A stretch of 64,000 bases of DNA from Cryptomeria japonica (GCF_030272615.1 NC_081412.1:137580747-137644746), one strand, 5' to 3'; counted from the stretch's first letter, positions 44,925 to 58,414 are shown. The notes: a model not told the origin generated them from the sequence alone. Translations and numbers: made by a program.

Positions 44925-46571
44925 TGTTGGCAATATGTGGTCCTTGATATCAACTTGAGGTCATTGGGGAAGTTCAAGACACTGACAAATGATGTGTGAT
45001 GGGACATTTGAGTGAGATGATTTGACTTAGTTTGTGACATGTGATCAACATGATGAAGACAGTTTGGAAGATCATCAGATGTATCCATGGTAGAATATCA
45101 ATCTAGATGTATGGTATGTAATGGAAACACATTGTTACATATGCATTATAATTTGGTTATGGGATGCAGTTACATTAGTTGATGGCTACATGCTCAAGGT
45201 GTTTGTGGTTGATATTTGAGATTGGATTCACACTTATGCTATTGAGAAGATTTGTCAAGAGTTGAACACTGCGTTTTCCTAAGTTTGTCAATCAATATTT
45301 AGGTTTGCATTCCTCTACCTTACATGGATTGGCCTTGTGGTTTTAGGAATAGACTTGTTAGTCACAAAGGTGCTTATCTCTAGGATTTCAAGTGATAATA
45401 TCTCTACAACAACAGTTATGTGTGAATGTTATTTGGGTTGCAGTTTAATAGTGTAATGTGTCTCAATTGCTCACTAGAATGCTTTGCATTCCTTCGTAGT
45501 GATTGGTATGCTTGTGCGGATTGGGGAATATGTTTAGGAAGGTATAATGGTTCAGCAATGTGAGTTTCAAATGAATTGGTGCTCTACAATGCTATATCTT
45601 ATGTGTTGAAGTGTCAAAATCTATCTAGTTTTTCTTGTTTCTATTAGATCAGTGGGTTTCTCCACTTGCACCTACAATTGATGATCAAATACTTTAGGAG
45701 ATGGTTATAGATATTTTTTAGATGGGCCACATTGCTTTCATTTTGGTCTGCATGTTTTGGCTTCTCACCAGTGGTGTAAGGTAAATAGGTAACAAGTTTT
45801 GATAGTGATTTTGATGTTTGGGTCGATAGATTGAGTTCCTTCATTTGCGGTTGATCCTGACCTATTTTATTGGCTTTGAAGGATTTTGCAATTCAGCTAT
45901 GTCTTGGGTTGATCCACAACCTAATTTTGTTCATCTCACGTGTTTGAAGCTGACATATTTTGTATCACGCATTTCATGTCTAAGGTCTTTTTGGAGCCGA
46001 CCTAATTGATGTTTTAAAGTGTGTTGAGTGGGATATATAGGGAAGGTTAGATCATTTGTGAAAAGTACGAGATGTGTTTAATATGTTGGTGATGTATCAA
46101 TAGAGTATAAAGTATGTGAAATCAGTCTGATGGAGTACTTGTGATACAAAGAGGATTGCAACATCAGCATATGTCAGATGTTATTTCCATAGCAATTCAT
46201 ATTCATGTTTTTCATTGTAATTTGCATGTATCATGCTACCAGGTAGTGAGTCTCTTCAGCAAGTCCCTGTTTCATTGTATCTTGCTCTATAAGTCCTTTC
46301 CAGAATTAGCGAGCTTCCTTGTGTAGTGACCCCTAAAACAAACATTGTAATATATGTTTCACATAGTGTGAGTTAACTTTCACCGTGGTTTTTCCCTCAC
46401 TGAGTTTTGCTTGTAAAAAACTTCATGCTCTTGTGTGGTGCATGCTTTATTTCTATTATTTCCTTCAGTAGATATGATTTGATGTTTAATTGGCTAATGG
46501 ATGTTTAAGTTTTAGTTAATGTTGATTCCACTCCCCCCCGTCTCCCTCTCAGCAACTTGGTGTATTCAACC
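44925..46571 (+). repeat. Element D 3' LTR (1647 bp)
   Basis: Starts TGTTGGCAATATGTGG after the purine tract. Its end is fixed by the CCTCA duplication that follows at 46572-46576. Confidence 0.85.
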
Positions 46572-46576
46572 CCTCA

Positions 46577-48735
<2,159 letters not shown>

Positions 48736-48748
48736 CACTTTATTGTTT

Positions 48749-50519
48749 TTTATTAGGTAAAAGAGGTTTTGAGGAGACCCAAAACACCTTACAAAGGATT
48801 TTACGAGGATCCAAAACCCACAAATAGAGCATTGTTGCAACTAGATATGACATAGACTAATAACAACCAACCAACAACCCAACACTAGAAAATAAGCATC
48901 AAAAATTTGGCTGAAACACCAAAGAGGCCAAAGCCATCAAACAAGAGACCTCAAAGATACATAGACAAAGGGATTTTCCCAACTCCTATAACTTGAACCA
49001 TGGGTTTTGCAAGGCTCCCATAACCTCAACCATGGGTTTTGACAAGGCTCCCATAACGTAAGACCCAAAAAAAAAAAAAGACAGAAAAACATGACAGAGC
49101 AACTTGGGTAACTGGAAAATGAAAATATTTCCAAAACCTTTTGAATAGAAACAAACGAGGGTTTTGACAAGCTCCCCCAACCATCATAATGGGTTTTAGA
49201 GTGGCTCCCATAACCATCTGGGAGAAATCAACAATAGCCCCAAAAAAACTAATCCCCACCACCCCAACAAAGCACAACTCCACTTCAATAGAAGATGTCT
49301 CAACCACCATAGGGTCAGTAATGGAAGAAACCAGCAAAACAAAGAGCTAAAAATGAGCCTCCCGTATAACCAAGACAATAGCTTCCAAACTACCAATCTC
49401 CACCTCAACCACAAAGCCCATCTCCATCTCAATAGAAGATTTGTCCACCTCTATAGGGTCAACAAGGGAAGGGAACAACAAAAAGAACTCAAAATCATCC
49501 TTCCCCTTATCCACATCAAAGATCTCCACCTCCATAGGAGACCACTCCATTTCAATAGGAGTAGTATGATATGAAGCCATAAGGAAAGAAACAAAGGCCG
49601 ACAAAAGAAGGGCAATAAAAATCATAAACGAGGCCCACTTTAAACCTAAAAAATCAAACTTCATCCCCCAAACAGAGGAGGAATCTCCAAACCAAAACCA
49701 CCAAAGAACAACAAAAAAAGCCCCAACAAACGAAGGGATACCCACCACCACAAAACCCTCCCACACCCAAGACACCGACAAGAAACTAAGCCAAGGAGAA
49801 CCAAGGAAAGGAAAGCCCTCCACCAAACAAACCACCGAACAAAACGTAGAGGGATTATTGACAGAAAAACTAGCCAATTTCCAAAAACACCCACAAATCA
49901 AAGTGGGGGAATAACCAACACGCAGACAAAGGCAACCACAATGGCAACCCCCAACACTAACAAAAGTAGAACATCCTTCGCAACAAAGACAACAACCTCC
50001 CACTCAACACCAAAACAAGCTTCACCATCAGACGAAACCTAAGCAAAGAAAACCACAACTAAAAGCCAACCCACCTCAAAAACACCACCCCCAAGCAAGA
50101 AACGACACACGCCGAAAGCAAGAGGGACAGAGGACACCCAATGTCAGGGCCACGAAAGGAACAGAACCTCTGCTAAAGCCAACAGCAAAGACAAGGCCCA
50201 GATCAATGAACAAGGCCCTCCAACCCACCACCACACCAGTAACAATAGGTACAAAGGAAAAAGTGAGCTCCTCTGCAACCAAAGATTTAACCAAGTAACC
50301 ACAACAGACAAAAGGAAACACAATACCACAGAAACCCCATTCTGCATCAAAAAAGAAAAGAGGGAAAAACAATAGAGAACACTTTGTGATCACAAAGGTC
50401 ATCCACTTCTGGGTCATCTTCACCCACAACATCACCAGACACCCCGGAAACCCTACCTCTTACACCTGTGCTTTGACTCCCACTCCTTCCACTCATTTTT
50501 TAAGTTGGTCCAATTATTC
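48749..50519 (-). mobile_element. LINE-like retroposed insertion (1.77 kb)
   Basis: Flanked by an exact 13-bp direct repeat CACTTTATTGTTT (48736-48748 and 50520-50532), the sign of target-primed retroposition. On the minus strand the 3' end reads CTTTTACCTAATAAAAAAC, like the end of the LINE at 21138. G/T-rich coding strand with Val/Trp/Phe-rich readings. The 5' end has an ATG frame (MSGRSGSQSTGVRGRVSGVS, from about 50496). No RT, endonuclease or DUF4283 found. It could be a short non-autonomous LINE or a retroposed transcript. Confidence 0.6.
48995..49215. repeat. Short tandem-like units inside the retroposed insertion
   Basis: Units of about 33 bases of the form ATGGGTTTTGACAAGGCTCC occur at about 49000, 49033, 49153 and 49190 (partly diverged). 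Confidence 0.5.
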
Positions 50520-50532
50520 CACTTTATTGTTT

Positions 50533-51256
50533 ATATTATATAATTTTATAATTGTTAATAATTATTTTATTAAGATCAATTATACTTAATATTACATAAT
50601 ATAATTAAAATAATATATAATCTTAAATCAATAATTAATTATAAAGTTTAAGATTAATTTTATTATTATAATTAATTATATAAATTTTACAATTAAATTA
50701 AGATTATATTCTTTAAAAATAAAGTATGGTTTCACTATAATGTTTATATTATACTATAATTATTAATATTATTTTATTAAAGTGAAAATTATAATTAATA
50801 TTACAAAAATATAATTAAAATAATAATAATTTAAAATTATAATGATTAAGAATTACAACAAATATTTTAATTATAATATTATAAAGATAAGTACTAGCCA
50901 CTACATGACAATAATATATTAAAACATATATATTTAGAATATATATCTTCAATGAAAATAAATTTTGGGATCATTTTAAAAACATCAAACATTTAAAATT
51001 CATATTTAAAATTCATAATCTACAATTTATGTGTTGAAGTCTCTATTTTATTTGCTTACAATATCTCTATGCTATGGAAATGCCCTTAAATACTCGCATA
51101 CCTATATTTTATAAATAAAATTTATGTAAATGACACGAGAGATATCAAATTTAAAAAATATTTACCTTTAGCATAGATTAATTAATTTTATACGGTTAAT
51201 ATTTATTAGAATTTAGTCTTATTTGGGAATATGAAATGATTTGCATGAAAAAATAG
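50533..51256. other. AT-rich spacer
   Basis: A/T-dominated sequence with ATAATTA words; no gene recognised. Confidence 0.6.
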
Positions 51257-51545
51257 AAGTTTCTTTTAAATCTAGATTTAAAAATATAATTGTTTTTTAC
51301 ATTTAATAAATAATAAGAAGAAAAAGAAAAAGTTGCTTTTTAATTTAGATTTGTTTCTTTTAAATCTAGATTTAAATATTTGTTTTTTTGTATTTAATAA
51401 ATAATAATATTAATAGAAAGTTTCTTTTTAATTTAGATTTTAGTCTTTAACTTATTTTTAAATTTTTCATTATTTAGTCATAATAAATAATAATAATAAT
51501 AATAATAATAGAAAGTTGCTTTTTAATTTAGATTTTAGTCTTAAG
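51257..51545. repeat. Three-copy AT-rich tandem repeat
   Basis: Units of about 80-100 bases with TTTCTTTTTAATTTAGATTT and TTTAATAAATAATAA parts. The last includes an (ATA)n run at about 51487-51511. Confidence 0.7.
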
Positions 51546-51876
51546 GGTGGGTGCCATTGTAGTAATAAATTAAAAATATATATATATATTATTTTTCCAC
51601 AATATTTTACATTTTCATAAATCCAATTTTTTTCCCATTTTTCCCCTACTTTTTCCCAATTTTTTCAAAAATATAGTATTTCAAACTTCAGTCAATATCA
51701 AACAAGGAGAAAAAAGAGGCCCATACCTAGTGTATACAAAATTTATGATCGTATGATATCAAAATTTAAAACAGCAATATTGAACCTGCAATTTTTCTCT
51801 TGATCATTCCAAACACCAAGTTATCCAAGGCAAAGAAAAGGGACATCCCTCACCACAGAAGCTTAAAGGAATACTC
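51546..51876. other. 3' flank of the HINT-like gene
   Basis: AT-rich, then moderately mixed sequence. It would contain the 3' UTR of the minus-strand gene. No clear polyadenylation signal chosen. Confidence 0.5.
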
Positions 51877-52273
51877 TCAGCCAGCTGGCCATTTCATTTG
51901 CCTTCCACCTAATATATGCAAATGTATATGGTAAACTGATTGACCTGAAAAGTAAACATTAAAATATTAAGATACATGAATTTCCAAGATGTTTCACATA
52001 ATAAATCTTTGGAATCCAAAAAAAGATGTTACCATATTTTCTTTTACTGAAAAAACCAAAAAATGCATAATTGCACCATCTGCATGGAATTTTCAAGGAA
52101 AACTAAACCGAATTTGTTAGTATATTTATGCCAATGTTCAAGATTCCATTCTTACAACCACCAGGGCCGTTGTTGATGACTATACGATATCCTTCTGATA
52201 TACCCTCCTTCTCGGCAACAACCTTTGCACTGTAAAGCATGTACCCTAGGATATCAGCATGCCGAGGTTCTGC
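51877..52273 (-). CDS. HINT2: HINT2-like histidine-triad hydrolase, last two exons
   Basis: Exons 52156-52273 and 51877-51944 on the minus strand. The first has a 3' splice site TTTTACAG before GCAGAACC and a 5' splice site GTAAGAATGG. The second starts after CAG at 51944 and ends in TGA (51877-51879). Phase fits (0, then 1). Translation: AEPRHADILGYMLYSAKVVA, EKEGISEGYRIVINNGPGG, then CQSVYHIHLHILGGRQMKWP-AG. This is the C-terminal half of a HIT-family protein with the full catalytic H-x-H-x-H motif (HIHLH) and the GGRQMKWP end typical of plant HINT2-type proteins. HINT enzymes hydrolyse purine phosphoramidates and aminoacyl-adenylates. From memory, plant HINT2 is organelle-targeted; the N-terminal exons that would show this are not found. 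Both exons are intact, so a working gene is plausible. A gene fragment cannot be excluded. Confidence 0.85.
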
Positions 52274-53319
52274 CTGTAAAATCAAACATACAAGATATAT
52301 AACTATAACATCTGCCTATGAAACATGTATTGAAAAAAGTCTGAAAGTCAAAATAGGAAACTGAATAAAAAACCGGGTTAGCAAAGGAAACATAAAAAAC
52401 AAATGAGCAGGCTAATTGTTCTAAAAGACAAATGGTTGTTTTAAATTTTAATATTTACAAGCTGCATGTGTATACAACATAAATTCAAACTATAATCATA
52501 GAGAACATTAATTGTGTAAACAGAAATATTACTGTTCTTCAAAATTGCAGTTATTTTGAAGTTAAGTTCTTTGGTTGTCTTGAAATTGCAAATTAGCATC
52601 TCTGTTTGCCAAAGAAAATCATCCATTCTTCTTTATCAATAGAGATTGCATTAATAGTAAACGCCCCTTTCAACTAGGGCTCAATTTCTGTCCACATCAA
52701 GTAGGCCCTTAAATAAACCACACGTTTCTCTCCTCGTAAAGATAATATGTTTACTAAATTAGAGTATTTGTCATGCTCATTTAGGACCAACATGCCAACA
52801 TTCCATTGATCAAAATCTGCTCCTTTGAACAAATAAGATGTTTAATTTGTGAAATTCATTTGGCATGCCCTATTTTCTGCTTTTTGTGAATCCTTCCAAC
52901 AGGGATCATGTTAGTATAGATTCTAAGACATGTCCTTTTCTAAGTTTATTGTTTCTGTGATCTCAATCGGCCTCAAGTAGGTAGGAAATTTGGTAGTTGG
53001 TCTGGCCACATTACACAAATAGCAAGTCCTTTTTTCTGATTCCTGTTATCACCAAATCCTAGATGCTCTGTAGCATGCATAGACATATGAAGCATACCAA
53101 CACACCTCTGTGTATTAAATTTGGCATGTTGTCAAATCATATCGACAAAGTATGATACATGTGTGTTTCAACTCGACTGAGTGTAAGCATTTTCACTATA
53201 CATTGGCAAGAATATTAATATGTAACTAAGTTAAGCTGAAGCACAAACAGAAAACTTTATACAAAAACTACTCGGCATGAATTCCAACGATAAGGTTATA
53301 CATGTGACTGACATCTCAG
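52274..53319 (-). other. Upstream of HINT exon, possible intron
   Basis: No further HINT exon recognised. If the gene continues, this is intron. No repeat assigned. Confidence 0.4.
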
Positions 53320-54158
53320 TGTTGAGAAAACTGATGAACGGTAAAAGTGATACATAAAATGTACAAATCTGATTAACCCAATTGAAAACACGTGGTTAAC
53401 AATTAAATCTGATCCAGAACATGGAAAAGCACATAAAACAACAAATAGAAATCAATGAACTCATAAAATAAAAAACTTGAACATCAGATTTACATGGAGA
53501 AACCCCTTCAGGAAAAAATCCTACCATCAAAGAAAACTTAAGTTATTATTAATCCAATAACATTGCGTTAGAATAATACTTCCAACTCCTCTCCTCAACT
53601 TAAGTGACAATGCCCACAAATAATCATACTTAACCTCTATCTCATGCCTCCAATATATAGAGAAAACTGAAACTAGAAATACAAGTGGTTTACAAAACCA
53701 TGGGCCCAAAGTAGGCACCCACATCCAAGTCAAAAATCCAATGCATCATTCATGAAGAGCATTTCCGAGAATAGAATCTAACTCCATTACTCGATAACAG
53801 TATCTTTGACTTGCAACCCCCGATGGGTGCACATCCCGAAGTGTTGCACTCCAAAATGAAGTGGCTAACTCTCATGGGACCTACCTATCATAAAAAGATG
53901 CTCCATCATCACAAGGTAACTCCCAAGTGCTAGAATGGGCAATTAGCCAATTACACCTTATGACTGATGATTGCAACTCCTACCAGCGCTAACTCCCCTT
54001 GTAAATGTCATTACAACTAATATTCCAAGTTCCAAGAAGAATAATGATAAAATATTCCCTCAACAACCTACATGAGCATCCAAATACCCATTCCCAAGAT
54101 GTTGGAGACACATACAATGTACATTAGGATGGCAATTCGCTATCACACTATCCTAACA
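53320..54158 (-). mobile_element. Solo LTR, Copia-like (839 bp)
   Basis: On the minus strand it starts TGTTAGGATAGTGTGATAGC and ends TTCTCAACA. Flanks CTCAG and CTTAG are a likely 5-bp target duplication with one change. Contains a CCTGAAGGGGTTTCTCCATG phrase typical of Copia LTRs. No internal region on either side. Confidence 0.65.
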
Positions 54159-54485
54159 CTTAGTAAGAAAGACCGCAATGTTCTTTCATATGAGCTGAAG
54201 GTCATGCATATTCTGTAACTAGGATGATGTGCAATTACAAAATGTTATAAAAGCACAGTTGAGCATGAGTGACATGGATGAGATTATAATTCAACACACT
54301 TCTTAGTAGGGATGCCAACAAAGGCCTTTCACGTGCCTAGCTAAAGTAAGATGACTGACCTTGCTTGAGAACACGGTGAGGGGGTGCATCTCCTGGGCTG
54401 CAATACTGATGTTACACATCTGTCAACCTTATACACAAACCTAAACTGGGTTTTCCTCGAGAAAGTTTGCTGCCATTGTTCTCTA
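54159..54485. other. Unassigned sequence between solo LTR and SINE
   Basis: Mixed composition; no gene or repeat recognised. Confidence 0.4.
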
Positions 54486-54712
54486 TTTTTTTAACCTAGT
54501 ACACCTACCCACTAGCAGGCTCCAATTTTATTCGCAAGACAAAAAGACCACAGTTACATTTCTGACCTGCAAGGCCATCCCCAATGGTACATGCACGAGT
54601 AGCCAGCATTTGCATGGCTACTTCAAACAGGAAACTTGTCCCGCAGATTTTGAACCCTCAACTTCAATATAGTAATTGCTCTGCCTTACCACTTGACCAA
54701 GCCCACTACACT
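54486..54712 (-). mobile_element. tRNA-derived SINE
   Basis: On the minus strand it begins TGGGCTTGGTCAAGTGGTAA, containing an A-box-like TGGTCAAGTGG (54689-54699), followed about 30 bases later by a B-box-like GGTTCAAAATCT (54645-54656). It then has a tRNA-unrelated body and ends with a short A-run (GGTTAAAAAAA). The tRNA cloverleaf is not preserved, so it is not a tRNA gene. No clear target duplication. Confidence 0.6.
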
Positions 54713-55689
54713 AACATTTTGGGAATTAAAATATATTAATATATTCCAATGTTTCTTTTAATCTTGTATACTTTTTAAAAGATCATTTTTTATTATTTAC
54801 CCAAAATCCCAAAAAATGGGAGGGGAAGGCAGCCAGCCCTAATACCCTTTTCCTATCAAAGAAGAAGACCACATATTTAAGTTGCTCCTACTAATCAGAT
54901 CCATGAGAATCATTTTTTCTTGATCAATGAACAGATTCGGAATATACTTAAGGATTAAAATCTGAACTTCCAATTTGTACACATTGGGGTAAAAGGGCAA
55001 TATCTTAATATATTCAATTACCTTGATTTTCTATTTTTGAGTCATTCGGAAACTTGGGCCATGAATGGTATTGATATGCTTTCTTCTCAGCACAGATTTC
55101 TGGAATTATTTTGTGATGAACTAACCTGCACAAGAGAAAAATATAATGGGAAATATGCTGCAAATAACCAATAGTAATAAGCCACTTTATGGGGGCAACC
55201 TCCTAAAGTAAGCCACTTTGAGGGGGCTACTTCCAATAGTCTTCAATAAGAATAGAATATACAATGTGATGATAATAAACTAAACTCTACCTCCTGAATA
55301 TACCATATATATACCATGGATGCCACCTAGGCCAACCTAACTACCTATACATGACTATATTAATGATCATATAACTTACTCAAAGGTTATGCTAGCTACA
55401 AGTTGGTTACAAATATGCTCATGCACACTATAGGTTAAGGGCATAGAATGCCTCTCCCTTCAAAACCAAGGTTATCTCCAATGTTGGTGATCCATGTCTA
55501 ATTCTACAAGAATGTTTCATCTTCCTATGTCACATCTTCACTAGCCAAATTCTTTCACTTAACAAGATACTTTGTAATCATCCTCATTTGTAACCTCTTA
55601 GCACATTTTTGAAGGACTTTTTGTCAACCTCCAAATGATTCTTCCCTCCTCATCAAGCTTTCGTAACATTACTTGGGCTGAAATTACAT
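54713..55689. other. Unassigned spacer
   Basis: No gene accepted. Near 55160-55230 there is a small direct repeat (AGTAAGCCACTTTGAGGGGG-type). Confidence 0.4.
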
Positions 55690-56600
55690 GTTGATTAGCT
55701 CGTTACTTCATTCTTTTATGTACCATTGCCTTTTTCTCCTTGAGATGAGACTAAAGAGTACCTCTTATTGAATGTGATCTTCTACTGCTCTAACCTTTTG
55801 GTATACCTTCAAATATGAGGGGAAAGATGGTAGTAGGTTCCCTGGTACTAGTTGAATGACGTGATGAGAATCTCTTTTAGGAGTTAATCTTTTTGGCATG
55901 TCCCCCAAAACTAAAATTGCTTGCAAATCTAGAGATAAAGGAATCATTGATTTTTGCACTTCCAATGTGTGTGATCTCTCTTCAAAAATTTGAAAATCTT
56001 TACCCTCTATTTGATCATTCTTGATTTGCTTTGCTTGTAACTTTTCCTATTGATCTATCCATGAAATTGAGGGATTGAATTTTCTTTCTTTGGAGCTGAA
56101 ATGTGTGTACTTGTATCCTTCATCTTTTCTTCATCTCCTTCTCCTTGAGGATTGAATCTTCTTTCCTTGGAGCTGAAATGTGTGTACTTCTATCCTTCAT
56201 CTTCTCTACATCTCCTTCTCCATCTCCTTTCTCATTCTCCCATATGAGCTACGTTAAGTCGTCGTTAACTTTAAAAGTCATCCAATTTTTTTATTATTTC
56301 ATAGATATCTTCTTTTCTAGCTGCTACTAACAAAATTTCCTCAACCTTTGTGGTTTCTTCCTTTATAGAAGCATAAACAGCTATGCTGTCCATTTCTAAT
56401 AATTGGAATATCTTTATAACGGAAGTGTGACTGAATTTATTCCCTTGCCTCTTATTAAAGCTATCTCAATGATATGGCCAGAACAACACCAACAATAACT
56501 AACTATAAAACAGCTGAATTTTCAACTATAACTTGCTTGGAAGTTGGAACTAGATCCCACTTGGCTGAAAAAACCTTGAAGTTCATTGGTTTGAAGCCCT
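55690..56600 (-). mobile_element. Gypsy pol relic
   Basis: 55765-55965 reads KRLTPKRDSHHVIQLVPGNL then PSFPSYLK, matching the segment just before Gypsy RT (P-x-R-x-x-x-H-x-I-x-L-x-P-G-x-x-P-x-x-x-P-Y-R). Upstream on the minus strand is a charged stretch with a tandem repeat. Heavily broken; no LTRs found. Confidence 0.5.
56074..56227. repeat. 77-bp tandem duplication
   Basis: Copies 56074-56150 and 56151-56227 with a few differences (ATTGAATTTTCTTTCTTTGG / ATTGAATCTTCTTTCCTTGG). Confidence 0.85.
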
Positions 56601-57158
56601 GGGAGCGAATTAACCATTTTACCTACTCCTAGCATTCCATCATTTCCCAAGATTACACATTGTTGTTGCTTTTATGTGTGATGGCTTACATTCACAGACC
56701 TCACCTGAAGTGTGAGAAAGGCTTGGCACCTTCCATAGAGTATCATGAACTGAACTAAGATCTGAATCAAATATCTCTCAAGAAGAAGAAACGTGCAAAA
56801 AGATAAATAAAACAGGCCTAGTCTATGTGACCAAATAAATATCAATTCCATTAACGCAAAGCAGATGACTTTGTATTAAGAACAAAGATCAAATCACATG
56901 TACAACTATTATCACAATATGGAGTTCTAAAGGTGCTTTGCCCCAGCTCTTAAGCTCATGCACTTGCAAATAGGGTTATCACTTAATTGCAATTCAGTTG
57001 GTGCTCACAAATGGGCATGAGAATAAGTACTAATTCTGTGCATCTGATTCAAATTGTTACAGTGGCACAAAAACACTGAAGTGGTTTATACTTTAGAACG
57101 GTACCAACATTGTCATCAAGTCGAACCTCCCATCAAAAATGGCTAATGGTAGTTGCCA
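56601..57158. other. Unassigned spacer
   Basis: No gene recognised. Confidence 0.4.
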
Positions 57159-57339
57159 GAAAATGGATTATCCCCCTCAGTTTCATTTCTTCGTAGATAA
57201 TGAAATAAAGCAGATACTATGGCATCTCAAAGAAAGAGCTTTGATCTCTAGAAAATGGATTATCCCCCTCAGTTTCATTTCTTCATAGATGATGAAATAA
57301 AGCAGATATTATGGCATCTCAAAGAAAGAGCTCTGATCT
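57159..57339. repeat. 92-bp tandem duplication
   Basis: Copies 57159-57250 and 57251-57339, nearly identical (GAAAATGGATTATCCCCCTC start). Confidence 0.9.
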
Positions 57340-57772
57340 GCCAAATTATACGAGTATTACCAACCCAAATACACTTGAAAGATGGGTAACAGATGAACTG
57401 AAAACCAAAGGGTTTTATAGATGTCTGATACTGAAATTGTACTTCATGACAGTTATCTCCTCAAATGATGAAAAGGCGTTTTTTTCAAGGGGGATGATGA
57501 TCATAGGAATGCACTAACGTGTTAGTTGCAGATTAGGGTAAGAAATAATTATATTTATTTAAATGTTTGAGTATTTTTTAAGTGCTGCCCTGGTAGATTC
57601 ACTGAGTGTATGTGTAAGACTTGCATGTATGTGAGTGGGGTGCAGGGGCTCGCCAGGGTTGCCTCAGATCATACCTTGCAAGTCCCTCCACCACAAATTA
57701 ATCACATCAATAAGACGGCTCCAACACTCATGTGACTATAAATGGGACCTAAAAGAAAGCCTACAAAAAGGA
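57340..57772. other. Left flank of element E
   Basis: A short plus frame (57311-57517, with LPNYTSITNPNTLERWVTDE) could be a decayed host or transposon gene. Not recognised. Confidence 0.3.
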
Positions 57773-58413
57773 TGTGATGAACCCGTGAAATGGGGCCACC
57801 TGGCCTGGACGGCAGTGCTGGCTGCCAACCGTGCAGAAAAAACAGATTTTGTTTTGCAGTGACAACAGACTTCTTAAAGCTTCTTAAAGAAAATCAGATT
57901 TTGTTTTGTTTTGTTTCGTGTCTTCTACCAACTTCTTGAAAGGGGCTGTGCCAACTATGTACCGACTGTCTGCCACTATTTGTAAACTAGAAGCTTCTAC
58001 CAACTTCAGCCAACTCGCTGCTAACTATGGTTGCCTCTTTACAGACTAGCATTCCTTCATCGAAGGCAATCAGATTGTTTACTTGCCTTGCACTACAAGT
58101 TAATATACAACCCCAAGTAGGTATATATTGAGGACTCTGCTTTGTTGTTTTGGTATGCTGAATATTTTGGTCTGCCTTTGTGCACGATTTGGGTCTTGGG
58201 ACAGAACCCCCAAGAGCACCACTGCTGCTGTGTGTTTCTGTTCGAGCTCTATATGGTCTTGAGACAAAACACTCAAGAGTTACCCTCTGAAAGCTTAAAT
58301 TGCTGTTGTAAAGAAAATTCTATATTAGTTCAATAACAAATATATTCCTGAATTTCCAGTTACTGGTTCAGAATAACACAGTTTTAGATCATACAAACCT
58401 TAAGGTCTTTACA
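57773..58413 (+). repeat. Element E 5' LTR (641 bp)
   Basis: Starts TGTGATGAACCCGTGAAATG and ends GGTCTTTACA. Matched by 63571-64000 over the visible part. Confidence 0.8.
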
Positions 58414-58414
58414 G

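Larger units (their letters stand above)
37874..46571 (+). mobile_element. LTR retrotransposon D (Met-tRNA primer site, no Pol)
   Basis: Bounded by the 5-bp target duplication CCTCA (37869-37873 and 46572-46576). LTRs 37874-39531 and 44925-46571, Met-tRNA primer site, polypurine tract. The interior has a coiled-coil Gag with tandem zinc knuckles and then a cargo region related to element C. I find no protease, integrase, RT or RNase H. LTR divergence is roughly one in eight by eye, so it is old and broken in many places, though its outer structure looks whole. Confidence 0.8.

Noticed and set aside
49347-50003. Membrane-like protein rich in Val, Trp, Phe and Cys (218 residues)
   Set aside because: Several overlapping frames have the same composition because the strand is G/T-rich; within the retroposed insertion no frame shows a domain.
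52103-52285. Single-exon reading of the HINT region ending in ...CKNGILNIGINILTNSV
   Set aside because: The reading runs through a strong 5' splice site (GTAAGAATGG). With the next exon at 51877-51944 the normal CQSVYHIHLHILGG end appears, so the histidine-less tail is an artefact.
54340-54420. Segment reading ISIAAQEMHPLTVFSSK before GTCAGT on the minus strand
   Set aside because: Loose likeness to DIAPQAPVH only; too short and without the IPKxxDGL part.
54640-54712. tRNA gene
   Set aside because: A and B boxes are present, but acceptor and anticodon stems do not pair as a cloverleaf. Fits a SINE head better.
55019-55130. Possible upstream HINT exon on the minus strand (HKIIPEICAEKKAY)
   Set aside because: It has AG/GT borders and a KII-x-E-I likeness, but the rest does not fit FDKIIAKEIPxxxVYED and no FRDINPQAP segment follows.
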